This document shows positions 62,385 to 64,000 of a stretch of 64,000 bases of DNA, in pieces. Position 1 is the stretch's first letter, and each line of letters begins with the position of its first letter. Source of the stretch: Peptoniphilus lacrimalis DSM 7455. GTDB lineage: Bacteria; Bacillota; Clostridia; Tissierellales; Peptoniphilaceae. Location of the stretch: positions 1 to 64,000 of the forward strand of contig NZ_KB900373.1 of assembly GCF_000378725.1 (NCBI RefSeq). Direction: 5' to 3'. The translations under genes and the position numbers were made by a program. A model generated the notes under the pieces. It saw only the letters and a program-made list of their open reading frames with translations, was not told where the DNA came from and made no database searches.

Positions 62385-63110
62385 ATGAATTCCGATTTTC
62401 TTGAAAAAAATGGAGTTATAAATTATATTTCAGGAAAGGAAATGTCTTTTAGAACTCAAAAAGAAGGAAATAAAGTTAAATCTTATGCACAAGATATTAT
62501 AAAAAAATTAAAAATTAATCCTTATGAAATATACTCATGTAGACAGATGCACACCGATAATATTTGCTATGCCTCAGGGGAAAATGGTGATGATTATTTT
62601 TATGGTAAATATTTTGATAATACAGATGCACTAATTACTGATAAAAAGAATATAGGGCTTTTAATAAAATTTGCAGACTGTACTCCTGTTGTATTATATG
62701 ATAAGTCTAAAAAAGTACTTTCTATTATTCATTCAGGCTGGAGAGGATCAAGCAAAAAAATTGTTGAAAAAACTTTAATAAAGATGGAAAAAGATTTTTC
62801 TTGTCAAAGAGAAAGCATAATAGGTTTTATTGGACCGACAATTGACCAAGAAAATTATGAGGTTGGAGAAGAAGTATATGATGCTTTTAAATCTTTTAAA
62901 AATAGGGACAGTTTCTTTAAATATAGGAATGAAAAGTTTTATTTGTCTTTAATTTCTGCTAATTTGGACCTATTAACTGAACAAGGTCTTATTAGAGAAA
63001 ATATTAAGATTTCTCAAAAGTCTACTTTTTTGACAGAAAGCCTACATTCTGCTAGACGTGATAAGGAAAATTATGGTCTAAATTCTATGTTTGTTATGAT
63101 GAAAAAATAA
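62385..63110 (+). CDS. pgeF: Multicopper-oxidase-like peptidoglycan editing factor / purine nucleoside phosphorylase
   Basis: The 241-residue YfiH/PgeF-family protein has the metal-site motifs CRQMHTDNI (~52-60), TDALIT, FADCTPVVLYD (~96-106) and HSGWRGSSKKI (~116-126), plus C-terminal FLTESLHSARRD. The family is reported to act on non-canonical peptidoglycan stem residues and, for homologs, to phosphorolyse purine nucleosides. A role for this copy is not defined. RBS is weak (GGAAGAAG). Its own terminator follows. Confidence 0.86.
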   Translation: MNSDFLEKNGVINYISGKEMSFRTQKEGNKVKSYAQDIIKKLKINPYEIYSCRQMHTDNICYASGENGDDYFYGKYFDNTDALITDKKNIGLLIKFADCTPVVLYDKSKKVLSIIHSGWRGSSKKIVEKTLIKMEKDFSCQRESIIGFIGPTIDQENYEVGEEVYDAFKSFKNRDSFFKYRNEKFYLSLISANLDLLTEQGLIRENIKISQKSTFLTESLHSARRDKENYGLNSMFVMMKK

Positions 63111-63143
63111 AAATAATATTGGAATAGTTTTAAATTTAAAAGG

Positions 63144-63171
63144 CAAGGGGAAAATACTCCTTGTTTTTTTA
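63144..63171 (+). terminator. Terminator after pgeF
   Basis: CAAGGGG pairs with CTCCTTG (one G-T pair), followed by T7. Confidence 0.82.
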
Positions 63172-63241
63172 TTTGAATAATTTTTGAATATAAAGTTATT
63201 TTTGCTATGTAGATATAAAAAATTTATCTTATAATATTAAC

Positions 63242-63260
63242 GATAAATAATATCATTTAT
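63242..63260 (+). promoter_or_regulatory. Inverted repeat before the ABC exporter gene
   Basis: ATAAAT and ATTTAT flank AATATC, adjacent to TTATAAT. It is a possible operator, e.g. of a Fur- or DtxR-like metal regulator, but matches neither consensus well. Confidence 0.25.
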
Positions 63261-63273
63261 AAGGAGGTTTATT

Positions 63274-64000
63274 TTGAAATTATACAGGAAGCTATTTGCA
63301 TATATGCCTGAGAAAAAAATACAAGGCATTTTGGCTGTTTTATTTACACTTATAGGAACGTGTATGCTATTTTTTGCATATTATCTGATATGGACCCTAT
63401 TAAGAGATGTATTTATTGGCACTACAATAAGTGATGCAAAAAAAAGAGCAGTTGTGATTTTAATTTTATTTATTTGTCATGGACTTATTTATTTCTTAGG
63501 ACTTTGGATGAGTCATTTGGCTGGATTTAGGTTAGAAACAAGGCTTAGAGAAAAAGGTATAAAAAATCTCTTAAAAGCATCACAGAGTTTTTATGACACA
63601 CACAAGTCTGGTGAAGTCAGAAAAATTATTGATAACAATGTGGAACAAACTCATATGATTGTTGCCCATTTGATACCGGACCAAACTGCAGCTTTAATCA
63701 CTCCAATTTTTATGGCTATCCTTGCCTTTTACTTAGATATTTCTCTAGGTATTTTCTTTCTAGTTATTGTTGGATTATCTTTTTTCTTATTTACAAAAAT
63801 GGTGGGAAATATGGAATTTATGGATGCTTATATGAAAAAAGGTGATGAACTAAATGCAGGTGCAGTTGAGTATGTGCGTGGGATGCCTGTTGTAAAAATT
63901 TTCAATGCACCCATAGTTGGCTTCAGAAGTCTTTATGAAAATATTATCGGCTACAGGGATATGGTTTATGCATACTCTATGTCTTGCAGGATTTCCTATG
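63274..64000 (+). CDS. ABC transporter, exporter-fold membrane domain, 3' partial
   Basis: From TTG at 63274 (RBS AAGGAGG) the frame runs open to the window end, 242 codons. It encodes the transmembrane half of an ABC half-transporter: KLYRKLFAYMPEKKIQGILA, several membrane helices (LAVLFTLIGTCMLFFAYYLI, VVILILFICHGLIYFLGLW), the coupling SFYDTHKSGEVRKIIDNNVEQ and the EYVRGMPVVKIFNA segment. The nucleotide-binding domain lies outside the window. Homologs in this layout often occur in pairs for siderophore or peptide transport, but nothing here settles it. Confidence 0.88.
   Translation, partial: MKLYRKLFAYMPEKKIQGILAVLFTLIGTCMLFFAYYLIWTLLRDVFIGTTISDAKKRAVVILILFICHGLIYFLGLWMSHLAGFRLETRLREKGIKNLLKASQSFYDTHKSGEVRKIIDNNVEQTHMIVAHLIPDQTAALITPIFMAILAFYLDISLGIFFLVIVGLSFFLFTKMVGNMEFMDAYMKKGDELNAGAVEYVRGMPVVKIFNAPIVGFRSLYENIIGYRDMVYAYSMSCRISY

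Noticed and set aside
1-64000. CRISPR arrays, tRNA or rRNA genes, prophage genes
   Set aside because: No regularly spaced repeat, tRNA-like T-arm apart from tmRNA, rRNA-like sequence or phage structural gene was seen on either strand by eye.

Overview
The window comes from a low-GC (roughly 30 percent by eye) anaerobic Gram-positive bacterium, most likely a relative of Peptoniphilus, Anaerococcus or Finegoldia (Tissierellia, Peptoniphilaceae). This placement is inference. It rests on the AT-rich base use, strong Shine-Dalgarno sites, S-layer-homology surface proteins, a complete [FeFe]-hydrogenase maturation operon, a K+-dependent membrane pyrophosphatase, a whiA-HPr-dnaE-pfkA-pyk cluster, rubredoxin and an encapsulin that stores iron. 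Most of the window is ordinary chromosome.

Layout. 1-2.4 kb: 3' end of a large SLH-anchored surface protein and a small lipoprotein. 2.4-6.4 kb: hydrogenase maturation operon (TM1266-type regulator, hydE, hydG, hydF) with no hydrogenase structural gene beside it. 6.5-8.2 kb: cysK-cysE read leftward behind a leader that encodes a 19-residue peptide with tandem Cys codons and an intrinsic terminator, which looks like a cysteine attenuator. 8.2-13.6 kb: secG, hppA, pyrimidine-nucleoside phosphorylase and a second SLH protein. 13.7-16.5 kb: solo IS end, an EamA transporter, tmRNA (ssrA), VanZ-like and HAD genes. 16.7-25.9 kb: DtxR-like regulator plus reductase, K+/H+ antiporter, copA-csoR with a CsoR-type operator and a nested copZ start, hydrolase, second reductase, PPK2 and a lipoprotein. 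25.9-27.5 kb: an IS3-family element with a broken orfA. 27.5-37.2 kb: pta, whiA, HPr, dnaE, pfkA, pyk. 37.3-37.7 kb: decayed IS256 transposase. 37.8-45.4 kb: membrane-anchored low-complexity protein, a candidate small RNA, murJ, htrA, a 35-residue membrane protein, two tandem EamA transporters and a cytidylate-kinase-like protein. 45.4-50.7 kb: BMP/nucleoside-type ABC transporter with a DUF3798 binding lipoprotein. 51-52.4 kb: encapsulin operon (encapsulated ferritin, shell, 55-residue membrane protein). 52.5-56 kb: OpuC-type osmolyte ABC importer. 56-64 kb: rubredoxin, an RsbW-like ATPase, NhaC-type antiporter, MacA/MacB-type efflux system, pgeF and the 5' part of an ABC exporter-fold gene.

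Functional themes: anaerobic H2 metabolism with iron-sulfur proteins and iron storage; glycolysis to pyruvate and acetyl phosphate (pfkA, pyk, pta) with pyrophosphate used for ion pumping; cation, copper and osmotic homeostasis; cell-surface display. The observations I consider most worth following are the Cys-codon leader peptide of cysKE, the encapsulin operon with its unknown membrane protein and duplicated intergenic segment, the nested copZ start inside copA, and a roughly 60-nt transcription unit at 38.9-39.0 kb. Both insertion-sequence relics also place a transposase ribosome-binding site in or just after a hairpin. Start codons below were chosen from Shine-Dalgarno spacing, so several differ from the longest possible ORF. 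No database search or folding program was run.
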